Below, one piece after another: positions 6,949-14,616 of a DNA stretch of 18,912 bases; position 1 is the first letter of the stretch; each line of letters starts with the position of its first letter. Under the pieces are notes generated by a model. That model saw only the letters and a list, made by a program, of their open reading frames with translations. It ran no database searches and had not been told where the DNA came from. The position numbers were made by a program, and so were the translations under genes. This stretch comes from an uncultured Bacteroidales bacterium (GTDB taxonomy: Bacteria > Bacteroidota > Bacteroidia > Bacteroidales > UBA932), in contig CALBPX010000030.1 in assembly GCA_937899055.1 (NCBI GenBank), positions 1-18,912 on the forward strand, written 5' to 3'.

Positions 6949-8895
6949 ATGGAACAGAAGATATTGGACGCAGCAAAGCAATGGCTGGGCAATGAGTTTG
7001 ACCCTCAGACAAGAGCAGAGGTACAGAGCCTCATAGACAATGACCCTAAGGGCCTCGAAGACGCCTTTTACAAGACGCTGGAGTTTGGAACCGGCGGTCT
7101 TAGGGGAATCATGGGTGCCGGAACAAACCGCATGAACCGCTACACCGTAGGTATGGCCACTCAGGGCTTTGCCAACTACCTCAAGAAGTGCTTTGGACAG
7201 CTGCGCCAGATCAAGGTTGCCATCACACACGACTGCCGGAACAACTCTGACGTTTTCTCCAGGATAGTGGCGGAGATTTTTGAGGCAAACGGATTCCATG
7301 TATATCTGACCAAAGAACTCAGGCCGACGCCGGAACTCAGCTACGCAATCCGCTACTACGGATGCCAGGGCGGAGTCATGGTTACGGCATCGCATAACCC
7401 AAAGATTTACAATGGCTACAAGGCTTACTGGGCAGACGGGGCACAGGTCATTGCACCTCACGATGTGAACATCATAGCGGAGGTCAACAAGATTACCGAC
7501 ATCTCCCAAGTCAAGTGGCACAAAACAATACTCAGCGATGCAGGAAAAGCAGGGCAGCAGTGCAGCAGCAATGCCGCAGAGCAGCAGAGCTGCAACAATG
7601 TAGCAGGGCAGCAGTGCAGCGGTAATGCCGGAAGTGCAGAGTTTCAGGGGCTTAGCAATGCAGAGATTGCTGAGCTGAGGGGGCTTGGATGTATAGAAAT
7701 GGTTGGGGAGGAGTTGGACGAAGCGTACCTTAAGGACATAGCAACCCTGCATCTTAGTCCTGAGAGCGTAAAACGCCATCACGACATCGGAATAGTTTAC
7801 ACTCCGTTGCACGGCTGCGGCGTAAAGATTGTTCCCAGAGCCTTGCGCCAAATGGGCTTTACCAACGTGCATCTGGTAGAAGAGCAGTGCGTCAACAGCG
7901 GCGATTTTCCAACCGTACAAAGCCCTAATCCAGAGGAACCTACGGCTATGAAGATGGCCCTTGACCTTGCAGACAAGGTAGGGGCGGAGGTAGTCTGTGC
8001 CTCGGACCCTGATGCAGACCGCTGCGGCATAGCCATTAGAGATGCTGCCGGCAAGCTGGTACTCCTGAACGGCAACCAGATGAACTGCATCCTGACATAC
8101 TATATGCTCCGCAGGTGGAAAGACCTTGGCCGACTCGGCGATGCTATTGATGGAAAAGCCTCAGGTTCAACATACACCGGAGGACGCTTCCCGTACATCA
8201 TCAAGACCATAGTTACATCCAACATCATGAGCGATATAGCCGAGTACTTCGGGGTCAGATGGTATAATGTGCTGACCGGCTTCAAGAACATCGCTGAGGT
8301 AATATATAAGAATGAAGGAAAGGGTATATATGTCTGCGGCGGCGAAGAGAGCTTCGGCTTTGCGGTAGGGGAGTTTGTCCGCGATAAAGACTCCCCCATA
8401 ACAGTTTCATTGATATGCGAATGCGCTGCCTGGTGCAAAGACAGCGGAATTACACTGTGGGAACTTTTGCAGCATATCTACGAGCTGTTCGGACAGCGGA
8501 AAGACTGGCTGCGGAGCTATACGTTCCCAGGTATCGAGGGCAAGAAGAAGATTGATTCCCTTGTGGAGCATTACCGCCAGAACCCGCCCAAGGACATAGC
8601 AGGCAGCCCAATCAAGGAGTACCGCGATTACCTTAACGAAGACTATTTTGCTTCTGCATCAGATACTTGCAGCGCAGGTGCCGGTTCCGGAACTTTGTTT
8701 GACCGGGCCGCTACGGACGTCAAGCTTGCAAAGAGCAACGTCCTCCAGTATATCGCCGAGGATGGTACGGTTGTATCATTAAGGCCTTCTGGCACAGAGC
8801 CAAAGATCAAGTTCTACTTCAACCTCCGTTGCAATCCGGGCCAGGATGTTGCAGCCAAAGCCGCCGCCATAGACGCCCAGTTTGCAGTGGAATGA
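6949..8895 (+). CDS. Phosphohexomutase (phosphoglucomutase/phosphomannomutase)
   Basis: An alpha-D-phosphohexomutase that interconverts hexose 1- and 6-phosphates, supplying precursors for nucleotide sugars. All four family signatures are present: phosphoserine loop TASHNP with Ser148, metal loop DPDADR at 353-358, sugar-binding loop GGEES at 464-468, and phosphate-binding RPSGTEP at 612-618. At 648 residues it is longer than the roughly 580 I expect for this long PGM type. The excess lies mainly at residues about 195-245, a Gln/Ser/Asn/Ala/Cys-rich insertion with three 9-residue repeats, in a surface linker between domains I and II. A second small low-complexity stretch is near 565-580. The start is the only ATG fitting the family N-terminus; no Shine-Dalgarno is seen. 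The transporter gene follows after 33 bases. Glucose versus mannose specificity cannot be decided from sequence. Confidence 0.93.
   Translation: MEQKILDAAKQWLGNEFDPQTRAEVQSLIDNDPKGLEDAFYKTLEFGTGGLRGIMGAGTNRMNRYTVGMATQGFANYLKKCFGQLRQIKVAITHDCRNNSDVFSRIVAEIFEANGFHVYLTKELRPTPELSYAIRYYGCQGGVMVTASHNPKIYNGYKAYWADGAQVIAPHDVNIIAEVNKITDISQVKWHKTILSDAGKAGQQCSSNAAEQQSCNNVAGQQCSGNAGSAEFQGLSNAEIAELRGLGCIEMVGEELDEAYLKDIATLHLSPESVKRHHDIGIVYTPLHGCGVKIVPRALRQMGFTNVHLVEEQCVNSGDFPTVQSPNPEEPTAMKMALDLADKVGAEVVCASDPDADRCGIAIRDAAGKLVLLNGNQMNCILTYYMLRRWKDLGRLGDAIDGKASGSTYTGGRFPYIIKTIVTSNIMSDIAEYFGVRWYNVLTGFKNIAEVIYKNEGKGIYVCGGEESFGFAVGEFVRDKDSPITVSLICECAAWCKDSGITLWELLQHIYELFGQRKDWLRSYTFPGIEGKKKIDSLVEHYRQNPPKDIAGSPIKEYRDYLNEDYFASASDTCSAGAGSGTLFDRAATDVKLAKSNVLQYIAEDGTVVSLRPSGTEPKIKFYFNLRCNPGQDVAAKAAAIDAQFAVE
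7549..7629 (+). repeat. Three in-frame 27-bp repeats inside the mutase gene
   Basis: Units at 7549-7575, 7576-7602 and 7603-7629 encode AGQQCSSNA, AEQQSCNNV and AGQQCSGNA (residues 201-227). Units 1 and 3 are nearly identical. The same DNA words occur in the intergenic array upstream: CTGCAACAAT (also at 6798 and 6865), TGCAGCGGT (also at 6685) and TGTAGCA (also at 6608). The repeat is inserted in a linker and keeps the frame. Confidence 0.8.
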
Positions 8896-8928
8896 TACTG
8901 GGAACAACATAAAGCGTTTGGAAAGAAT

Positions 8929-10140
8929 ATGAAGAACAAGTTCAACAGAATAGGCCTGCTGGCCATCATCATGGTATTTTGGTTTGTGATTTCGTTCATA
9001 ACCAACATCCTGGGTCCGCTGATTCCGGACATAATCAACAGTTTCAGCCTGGAAAAACTGACTCTGGCCGGATTTATTCCGATGTCTTTTTTTGTAGCAT
9101 ACGCAATTATGAGCATACCGTCCGGAATCCTCATAGAAAAGGTGGGGGAGAAGGTTGTCTTGTTCATAGGCTTTGCTATGGACCTTGTTGGTGCCATGCT
9201 TTTTGCCAGTTTCCACAACTATCCGGTTCTGCTTCTGAGCTGCTTCATCATAGGCCTTGGTATGGCCATGCTTCAGACGGTCATGAACCCGCTTCAGCGG
9301 CCTGTTGGCGGAGAGGAAAACTACGCCTTTGTATCTGACTGCAGCCAGGTGGTCTTCAGCGGGGCATCGTTCCTCAGTCCGCTGGTTTACAGCTACTATG
9401 TGCAGAACCCCATGAGCTTTGCGCCGGAGGGTATGCCATGGATTTCGCTCTATTACCTGTTCGGATTCATACTTGTTTCAATGCTGGTTGTGGTGCTTGT
9501 TGTAAGGTTTCCGAAGATTGAGCTCAAGAGCGACGAAAAGAGTGGCGACAAATCGTCCTTTCTGGAACTTTTTGGCATGCGCAAGGTCTGGCTTTATGCT
9601 CTGGCTATGTTATTCTATACGGCTACAGAGCAGGGGATGAGCAACAACATCAGCCTCTTTCTGGAACGCTACCACGGGCTTGATCCTCACACCGTTGGCG
9701 CAAGTTGCGTATCCTGGTTCTGGGGCAGTATGCTCATTGGCTGTGTAATAGGCCTTCTGCTTCTGAAGCTGGTAGATTCCAAGACCCTGCTCAAGTTCTG
9801 CTGCCCGCTGGCAATGATACTTCTGGCAATGGGCCTTACCTGCCCGGCCGATGTTGCAAGATTTGCACTTCCGGGCGTAGGCTTTGCAATGAGCCTGATG
9901 TTCCCCATAATCATGTCGCTTGCCCTGAATTCCGTAACCAAGCATCACGGAAGTTTTGCGGGCATCATGTGCAGCGCAATCGTAGGAGGAGCAATAGGTC
10001 CTCTGGCAGTAAGTATGCTCAGCGATGCGGCTTCATCGCTGAGGATTGGAATGTGCCTGATCTTTGTTTTTCTGGCCTACATTTTCTTCATATCCTTCTG
10101 GGCAAAACCCCTCGTCAAGAACAAATTGCTTACGGATTAA
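8929..10140 (+). CDS. FHS-family sugar:H+ symporter (MFS)
   Basis: A 403-residue membrane protein with about 12 hydrophobic segments spread over the full length and a charged central loop at about residues 193-210 (KIELKSDEKSGDKSS), the usual two-halves layout of the major facilitator superfamily. The N-terminal segment FITNILGPLIPDI and the stretch GLGMAMLQTVMNPL resemble the fucose/glucose/N-acetylglucosamine transporters of the FHS family (FucP, GluP, NagP). The protein would import a hexose across the inner membrane with protons. It follows the phosphohexomutase by 33 bases, so the pair probably forms an operon for uptake and entry of a hexose. The exact sugar cannot be told. The start is supported by GGAAAG 7 bases upstream. 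Confidence 0.85.
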   Translation: MKNKFNRIGLLAIIMVFWFVISFITNILGPLIPDIINSFSLEKLTLAGFIPMSFFVAYAIMSIPSGILIEKVGEKVVLFIGFAMDLVGAMLFASFHNYPVLLLSCFIIGLGMAMLQTVMNPLQRPVGGEENYAFVSDCSQVVFSGASFLSPLVYSYYVQNPMSFAPEGMPWISLYYLFGFILVSMLVVVLVVRFPKIELKSDEKSGDKSSFLELFGMRKVWLYALAMLFYTATEQGMSNNISLFLERYHGLDPHTVGASCVSWFWGSMLIGCVIGLLLLKLVDSKTLLKFCCPLAMILLAMGLTCPADVARFALPGVGFAMSLMFPIIMSLALNSVTKHHGSFAGIMCSAIVGGAIGPLAVSMLSDAASSLRIGMCLIFVFLAYIFFISFWAKPLVKNKLLTD

Positions 10141-10144
10141 AAAA

Positions 10145-10160
10145 GTAACACCATTGTTAC
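10145..10160 (+). terminator. Short hairpin after the transporter gene
   Basis: GTAACA (10145-10150) and TGTTAC (10155-10160) form a 6-bp stem with loop CCAT, 4 bases after the stop codon, followed by the A/T-rich ATTATAATAT. The stem is short and AT-rich and there is no uninterrupted T-tract, so termination would be weak. It could instead be an operator palindrome. Confidence 0.4.
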
Positions 10161-10161
10161 A

Positions 10162-10195
10162 TTATAATATATTGTACCTCAGATAGTTATAATAT
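10162..10195 (+). repeat. Direct repeat TTATAATAT, 25 bases apart
   Basis: TTATAATAT occurs at 10162-10170 and 10187-10195 in the AT-rich region ahead of the polysaccharide operon. The spacing is about two and a half helical turns. It may be chance in AT-rich DNA or a pair of regulator sites. Confidence 0.3.
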
Positions 10196-10223
10196 TTCTG
10201 GGGGATTCTAAGATTGTTTTTCG

Positions 10224-10253
10224 TATTTTTGCGGTCGCAAAATTTTTTGCGAC
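10224..10253 (+). promoter_or_regulatory. Overlapping alternative hairpins with a -7-like box
   Basis: GTCGCAAA (10234-10241) and TTTGCGAC (10246-10253) form a perfect 8-bp inverted repeat. TTTTGC (10227-10232) can instead pair with GCAAAA (10237-10242), so the middle strand has two exclusive partners. TATTTTTG at 10224-10231 also matches TAnnTTTG, without a clear -33 element. The segment lies about 120 bases before the wza-like gene. It may be an operator or an early leader switch. Confidence 0.45.
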
Positions 10254-10283
10254 AGGCAAGTTTTGTCGAATTGATTTTCAGGC

Positions 10284-10315
10284 TTTTTTCTTTAGAAAAA
10301 AAAATCGTATATTTG
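10284..10315 (+). promoter_or_regulatory. Candidate promoter of the polysaccharide operon
   Basis: TATATTTG at 10308-10315 is an exact -7 match. The -33 position is occupied by a T-run inside a perfect palindrome, TTTTTTCT (10284-10291) / AGAAAAAA (10294-10301), so there is no true TTTG. Transcription would begin near 10322, leaving a leader of about 50 bases to the ATG at 10372. Confidence 0.45.
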
Positions 10316-10371
10316 GAAGTTATTATCAACTTTCGGGGAACGCTTGAAAATAAATTTGAAAATTATCAGAT

Positions 10372-11232
10372 ATGGAGAACAATTTTATGAACCAACTGAG
10401 GGGACTATTCGTCCGTCGCAGGCAGTTTAGAAACGGAGCCTTGGCTCTGTTTGCTGCAATTGTCATGGCTTCGTGTGCAACGCCTACAAAGGTTGCGTAT
10501 TTTCAGGATACGGCCGGGCGCGACACCACCATCAATCTTACCCAATCCACAATCAAGCTACAGCCGGGTGACATGATATCCATCATTGTCAACACCAAGG
10601 ATGCACAGTCTGCCTCCATCCTCAACCTGCCTTACATTACAAACAGGTTGGGAGCTTCTTCCAGAGAAGGCTCTTACTCAAACCAGCAGATGAGCGGCTA
10701 CACCCTTGACCCCGACGGCAACATAGATTTTCCGATGCTCGGAACTATCCACCTTGCAGGTCTTACAAGGAGCGAGGCTGCCGCTACGGTAAAGCAGAGG
10801 GTTCTGGATGCTCATTATGCTACAACGGACTTCAACCCGGTTGTTACCGTGGAGTTCATGAACCTTGGAATTTCTATCATGGGAGAGGTTGCACGTCCGG
10901 GCCACTTTGCCCTGAACAAAGACAATCTCAACATTCTGGACGCTCTGAGCATGGCCGGAGACCTCACCATCTACGGCAACCGCGAGAATGTGCGGGTAAT
11001 CCGTACCGAGGGCGATGTTCAGCGGACCTACAATCTGGATCTTACCAGCGCCGAGAGCACTCTCAACTCGCCGGTTTACTTCCTTAAGCAGAACGACATC
11101 ATCTATGTTGAGCCCAACGAAGTAAAGATGCGCCAGAGTACCGTAAACGGAAACAATGTCAGAAGTTCATCATTCTGGATTTCCGTAGCATCGCTGCTTA
11201 CAACCATAACCCTGTTCTTCATAAGGCATTAG
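10372..11232 (+). CDS. Polysaccharide export outer-membrane lipoprotein (Wza-like)
   Basis: A 286-residue member of the polysaccharide biosynthesis/export family, which forms the outer-membrane exit channel for capsule or exopolysaccharide. After a basic N-terminus and a hydrophobic stretch comes a lipobox, VMASC, with Cys35 as the lipidated residue. The Poly_export domain begins at about residue 61 (LQPGDMISIIV), followed by an SLBB domain (ISIMGEVARPGHFAL, about 165-215). A hydrophobic C-terminal segment, VASLLTTITLFFIRH, could span a membrane. Shorter than E. coli Wza (about 380), as is usual in Bacteroidetes. Met1 gives a long n-region before the signal, and Met6 (10387) is a possible alternative start. 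The gene ends in TAG, and the kinase gene starts 13 bases later, as expected for a Wza-Wzc pair. Confidence 0.92.
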   Translation: MENNFMNQLRGLFVRRRQFRNGALALFAAIVMASCATPTKVAYFQDTAGRDTTINLTQSTIKLQPGDMISIIVNTKDAQSASILNLPYITNRLGASSREGSYSNQQMSGYTLDPDGNIDFPMLGTIHLAGLTRSEAAATVKQRVLDAHYATTDFNPVVTVEFMNLGISIMGEVARPGHFALNKDNLNILDALSMAGDLTIYGNRENVRVIRTEGDVQRTYNLDLTSAESTLNSPVYFLKQNDIIYVEPNEVKMRQSTVNGNNVRSSSFWISVASLLTTITLFFIRH

Positions 11233-11245
11233 AAATTTACATATT

Positions 11246-13672
11246 ATGGCACAGAACAATAACGAACAAGAAAACAGCCTGAACATCAAAGATCTGGTCT
11301 TTGCATGTCTGAGAAGATGGAAGTGGTTTGTGCTCAGCGTAGCCATCTGTCTTTTCATTGCTATAGCCTACATCGTGCGCTACCAGCCGCTGTATTCCCG
11401 CACCGCCGAGGTGCAGATTAAGGAAGACAACCAGCGCAGAAGCGTGTCGTCCAGCTTGGAAGGAATGACAGACTTCAGCCTCTTCCAAAACAAGTCCAGC
11501 GTATATGACGAAATACGGGCCTTTGGTTCCAGAAGCACAATGCAGGAGGTTGTACGCCGCCTGCATTTGGATATAGACTATTCTATGCCGGTACGCTTCC
11601 GCGAGGCCGTCCTTTACGCAAACGCCCTTCCGCTGACCGTTCAGCTTCCGGACCTTACCGATATGCAGAGCGCATCGTTCCAGATTAACCTTCTGGACGA
11701 CGATAAAGTAGAACTCAGCAATTTCATGCTCAAGAAAGACAAGCTGCAAGGCAAGGTAGAAGGGGTTCTTACAGAGGGCGATACGCTGATTCTGGACAGC
11801 CCCGTAGGAAAGATAGTCTTGAACCGTTCGCGCAGCGGCAATGCCGATGTTAAGCAGATTTACGTGAGGAAGAGTTCGCTCTACGCTGCCGTTTCGCGCT
11901 ACCGTGCGGAGCTTTCTACGGCATTGGCCGACAAGCAGAGCCGCGTAATAACCCTTACGGTAACAGACCGTTCCATTGCCAGGGCTGAGGACATACTGAA
12001 CACACTCATAGGCGTTTACAACGAAAACTGGGTTAAGGACAAGAACCAGATAGCCCGGAGCACATCGCTCTTTATCAACGACAGGCTCAATGTCATAGAA
12101 GACGAGCTTTCCAGCGTTGACAGCGATGTGTCGAGCTACAAGAGCCAGCAGATGATTCCGGACGTTGCAGCCGCCGGTACTATGTACATGCAGCAGAGCA
12201 ACCAGATCCGCAACCAGCAGCAAGAGCTTGGGAACGAGCTGTATATGGCAAAATACATCCGTAACTACCTGACCAACGACGACAGCCAGACAAAGGTGCT
12301 GCCGGCCAGCCTCGGCGGCAAGGGCACCGGACTGGAGAACCAGATTAAGGAGTACAACGAAGCCCTGCTCTACAGAAACAACCTGGCCAATTCCACCAGC
12401 CCCGAAAACCCTCTGGTAAAGGAAATGGACGCCCAGCTGAGCGGCATGAGAAGTTCCATAGTTTCTTCTGTGGATAACCAGATAACCAACCTGAACACCC
12501 AGATGGGTACTCTCCAAAGGGCAGGGGCGCAGACGTCCGCCAGAATATCCGCCAACCCGCAGCAGGCCAAGTATCTGCTCAGCGTAGAAAGGAAGCAGGC
12601 CGTTAAGCAGTCTATCTACCTGTTCCTTCTGCAAAAGAGAGAGGAGAATGAACTCAACCAGGCATTTACGGCCTACAATACCCGTGTGATTGACACCCCG
12701 AGCGGAGTGTTCAACCCTGTGGCACCAAAGCGGAACATGATAATGCTTGTGGCTTTGATGCTCGGAATCCTGATACCTCTGGCAATTATCTACCTGATAG
12801 AAACCTTCTACAACAAAGTCAGGGGCAAGGACGACCTCAAGTCTGTTTCGGCTCCGTTCCTCGGCGAAATTCCATACGCCTTCGACCGCCCTAGCTGGGG
12901 TACCCGCATGTGGCACAAGATCATAGGCAAGAAGGAAGAGGAAAACGACCCGATTGTAGTTAAACCCGGCAACCGTAATGTGATTAACGAGGCATTCCGT
13001 GTGCTGAGGACCAATCTGGAGTTCATGACCGGAGGCGATAAGAAAGTCATTGCCGTTACATCGTTCAACCCCGGCAGCGGCAAGAGCTTTACTACGGTCA
13101 ATCTGGCCGTTGCACTTGCAATCAAAGACAAGAAGGTTCTGATTATTGACGGCGACCTCCGTCACGCATCTATGAGCTCCTTCTTCGGAACGCCTAACAC
13201 CGGTATTAGCAACTACCTCAGCAAGCGGACCGACGATCTGGACAGCCTGATACTCAAGAGTCCCAAATATCCTACGCTTGCATACATTCCGGTAGGCCCT
13301 ATTCCGCCTAACCCTACGGAACTGATTGCCGATGCCAGGTTTACGCAGGCTATTGCTGAGCTCAGAGGAAAGTTTGACTATGTTCTTATAGACTGCCCGC
13401 CTGTTGATATTGTGGCAGATACAATGATAATAGACAAGTCTGTGGATATGACAGTATTCCTTGTAAGGGCCGGCCTGCTTGACAAGAGCATGCTCAGCGA
13501 ACTGGAAGACAGCTACAAGAGCGGCAAGTACCACAATCTTGCAGTCATACTCAACGGTACCGAAATGGCTTCCAACGGACGTTATGGCTACCGCTACGGC
13601 TACAAGTACGGCTACCATTACGGCCATTACGGCTATTACGGAAGCGAAAAAGAGAAATCGGGGGGGGGATAA
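11246..13672 (+). CDS. Polysaccharide co-polymerase / BY-type tyrosine kinase (Wzc-like)
   Basis: An 808-residue fusion of a Wzz chain-length domain and a cytoplasmic tyrosine autokinase that controls polymer length and export. The first membrane segment is at about 28-45. The periplasmic part, to about 485, is largely helical with coiled-coil character. The second membrane segment is at about 493-513 (MLVALMLGILIPLAIIYLIE). The kinase has Walker A FNPGSGKS at 607-614 (Lys613), Walker A' VLIIDGD with Asp635 and Asp637, and Walker B VLIDCPP with Asp716. The tail is a tyrosine cluster, ten Tyr between 780 and 798 in YG/YxYG steps, the autophosphorylation region. A run of nine G at 13660-13668 encodes the terminal glycines just before the stop. 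It follows the Wza-like gene by 13 bases. Confidence 0.95.
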   Translation: MAQNNNEQENSLNIKDLVFACLRRWKWFVLSVAICLFIAIAYIVRYQPLYSRTAEVQIKEDNQRRSVSSSLEGMTDFSLFQNKSSVYDEIRAFGSRSTMQEVVRRLHLDIDYSMPVRFREAVLYANALPLTVQLPDLTDMQSASFQINLLDDDKVELSNFMLKKDKLQGKVEGVLTEGDTLILDSPVGKIVLNRSRSGNADVKQIYVRKSSLYAAVSRYRAELSTALADKQSRVITLTVTDRSIARAEDILNTLIGVYNENWVKDKNQIARSTSLFINDRLNVIEDELSSVDSDVSSYKSQQMIPDVAAAGTMYMQQSNQIRNQQQELGNELYMAKYIRNYLTNDDSQTKVLPASLGGKGTGLENQIKEYNEALLYRNNLANSTSPENPLVKEMDAQLSGMRSSIVSSVDNQITNLNTQMGTLQRAGAQTSARISANPQQAKYLLSVERKQAVKQSIYLFLLQKREENELNQAFTAYNTRVIDTPSGVFNPVAPKRNMIMLVALMLGILIPLAIIYLIETFYNKVRGKDDLKSVSAPFLGEIPYAFDRPSWGTRMWHKIIGKKEEENDPIVVKPGNRNVINEAFRVLRTNLEFMTGGDKKVIAVTSFNPGSGKSFTTVNLAVALAIKDKKVLIIDGDLRHASMSSFFGTPNTGISNYLSKRTDDLDSLILKSPKYPTLAYIPVGPIPPNPTELIADARFTQAIAELRGKFDYVLIDCPPVDIVADTMIIDKSVDMTVFLVRAGLLDKSMLSELEDSYKSGKYHNLAVILNGTEMASNGRYGYRYGYKYGYHYGHYGYYGSEKEKSGGG
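13660..13668 (+). repeat. Homopolymer of nine G at the 3' end of the kinase gene
   Basis: G9 lies directly before the TAA stop. A length of 8 G would give the ending SGGDNSLI and 10 G the ending SGGGITL, so slippage changes only a few terminal residues and moves the stop by up to about 16 bases. It could also be a sequencing or assembly length error. Confidence 0.8.
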
Positions 13673-13717
13673 CTCTTTGATATAGAGTAAGTTAGGGTTT
13701 CAGGGGTTTTGGAAGGA

Positions 13718-13832
13718 GCTCTTGGATAGGAGCCTCGCCACGGTCAGAGGAGAAATGCTGACAAACTCCGGGATGTGTCTGCTTGCGTAAATTAAGCAGA
13801 GAGGGAGAACTGCACTCTTGTGCCAGGAGTGC
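13718..13832 (+). promoter_or_regulatory. Structured leader ahead of the upxY-like gene
   Basis: The 197-base gap between the kinase and UpxY-like genes holds four successive potential stem-loops: 13718-13733 (6 bp, loop GGAT), GTCAG/CTGAC at 13743-13762, TCTGCTT/AAGCAGA at 13778-13800, and GCACTCTT/AGGAGTGC at 13812-13832 with one wobble. No T-tract follows any of them, so they are not simple terminators. I recognise no known riboswitch. UpxY proteins are known to act on the 5' regions of their own operons, so this may be a recruitment or pausing element. Confidence 0.45.
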
Positions 13833-13869
13833 TAAAGTAACGGCAACTAAAATTTTTGGAAAGACAGAT

Positions 13870-14616
13870 ATGAAACAGTCAGACATATCCTGGTATGCGC
13901 TGCGGGTGTTCGGGAACAAAGTTCTCAAGTTCCGTAGAGTGATTGAGCAGGAGGCCCGCCAAGGCGGAAACGATGAGGTTGAGACCTATATCCCTATGAC
14001 TCAGGTCAAGCGTACGGTAACCGCAAGGTCTGCCCATAAGGCCGAGAGCAAAATCTCTTACAGCGGTAACCGCCTTACGGTTTTGCCACTGAGCAAGAAA
14101 GCCATCATCCGAGAGTCTGAAAAACCAAAGCGGCAGGTCAAGATCATGCGTCCTCTGGTGGCATCGCTGATGTTCATACGCTGCACGGAACCCTTCCTGA
14201 ATAGCCTGAAAAACACTTACATATCTGACTTTTCATACTATACCCGCTGGGAGGATGCCTACCCGGAAGCCTATGCTCCGCAGGACGGAAAGGCCTCCAA
14301 GGTTCTGCGCAAGGTTGCGGCAAAGATACCCGACGACCAGATGCAGGCATTCATCTTTCTTACCAAAGAGGACGGCCGCGTAACCTACCTGGGAGAGCCG
14401 CAGGACATTAAGCTCGGCGATATGGTTGAGGTGATGGAAGGCCCTCTGATGGGCCGCCGGGGCTATGTCAAACGCATCAAGAAAGACCGTAAGTTCTTGA
14501 TTGTCATAGGCAATGCGGCTGTATTCATGATAAATACGGTAAATCACAAGATGCTCCGGAGGGTTGAACCCAACAAAGTTACTCCAGAAGATAAACCCCA
14601 AAGAAGTAATTCCTGA
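13870..14616 (+). CDS. UpxY-like transcription antiterminator (NusG family)
   Basis: A 248-residue NusG paralogue. The NGN domain begins with WYALRVFGNKV (residues 8-18), continues with VETYIPM at 37-43 and MRPLVASLMFIRC at 93-105, and ends near 175. The KOW segment is GDMVEVMEGPLMGRRGYVKR at about 183-202. In Bacteroides, UpxY proteins bind RNA polymerase and prevent early termination in capsule operons. Here it lies after the wza- and wzc-like genes and before the nucleotide-sugar genes. I chose ATG 13870 because the NGN domain starts right after it; an open extension back to 13783 has no family resemblance and overlaps the leader hairpins. A hydrophilic insertion (about 45-90) makes it longer than housekeeping NusG. 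The last residues, PEDKPQRSNS, are encoded by the first copy of a 28-bp repeat. Confidence 0.88.
   Translation: MKQSDISWYALRVFGNKVLKFRRVIEQEARQGGNDEVETYIPMTQVKRTVTARSAHKAESKISYSGNRLTVLPLSKKAIIRESEKPKRQVKIMRPLVASLMFIRCTEPFLNSLKNTYISDFSYYTRWEDAYPEAYAPQDGKASKVLRKVAAKIPDDQMQAFIFLTKEDGRVTYLGEPQDIKLGDMVEVMEGPLMGRRGYVKRIKKDRKFLIVIGNAAVFMINTVNHKMLRRVEPNKVTPEDKPQRSNS

Noticed and set aside
10141..10371. Invertible capsule promoter as in Bacteroides fragilis
   Set aside because: The inverted repeats found are local hairpins or palindromes; no pair of matching inverted repeats flanks a promoter-sized segment, and no invertase gene is present in the window.
11237..13627. 796-codon open frame on the minus strand opposite the Wzc-like gene
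   Set aside because: It is antisense to a gene with clear domains and motifs; it has no recognisable domain, and similar long antisense frames lie opposite the ugd-, wbpM- and gyrA-type genes, as expected from codon bias.
13718..13832. Known riboswitch (cobalamin, c-di-GMP or similar)
   Set aside because: None of the conserved boxes of these classes could be matched; only generic stem-loops are visible.
13783..13869. Longer N-terminus for the UpxY-like protein
   Set aside because: The NGN domain starts just after ATG 13870; the upstream 29 codons have no family resemblance and overlap leader stem-loops.
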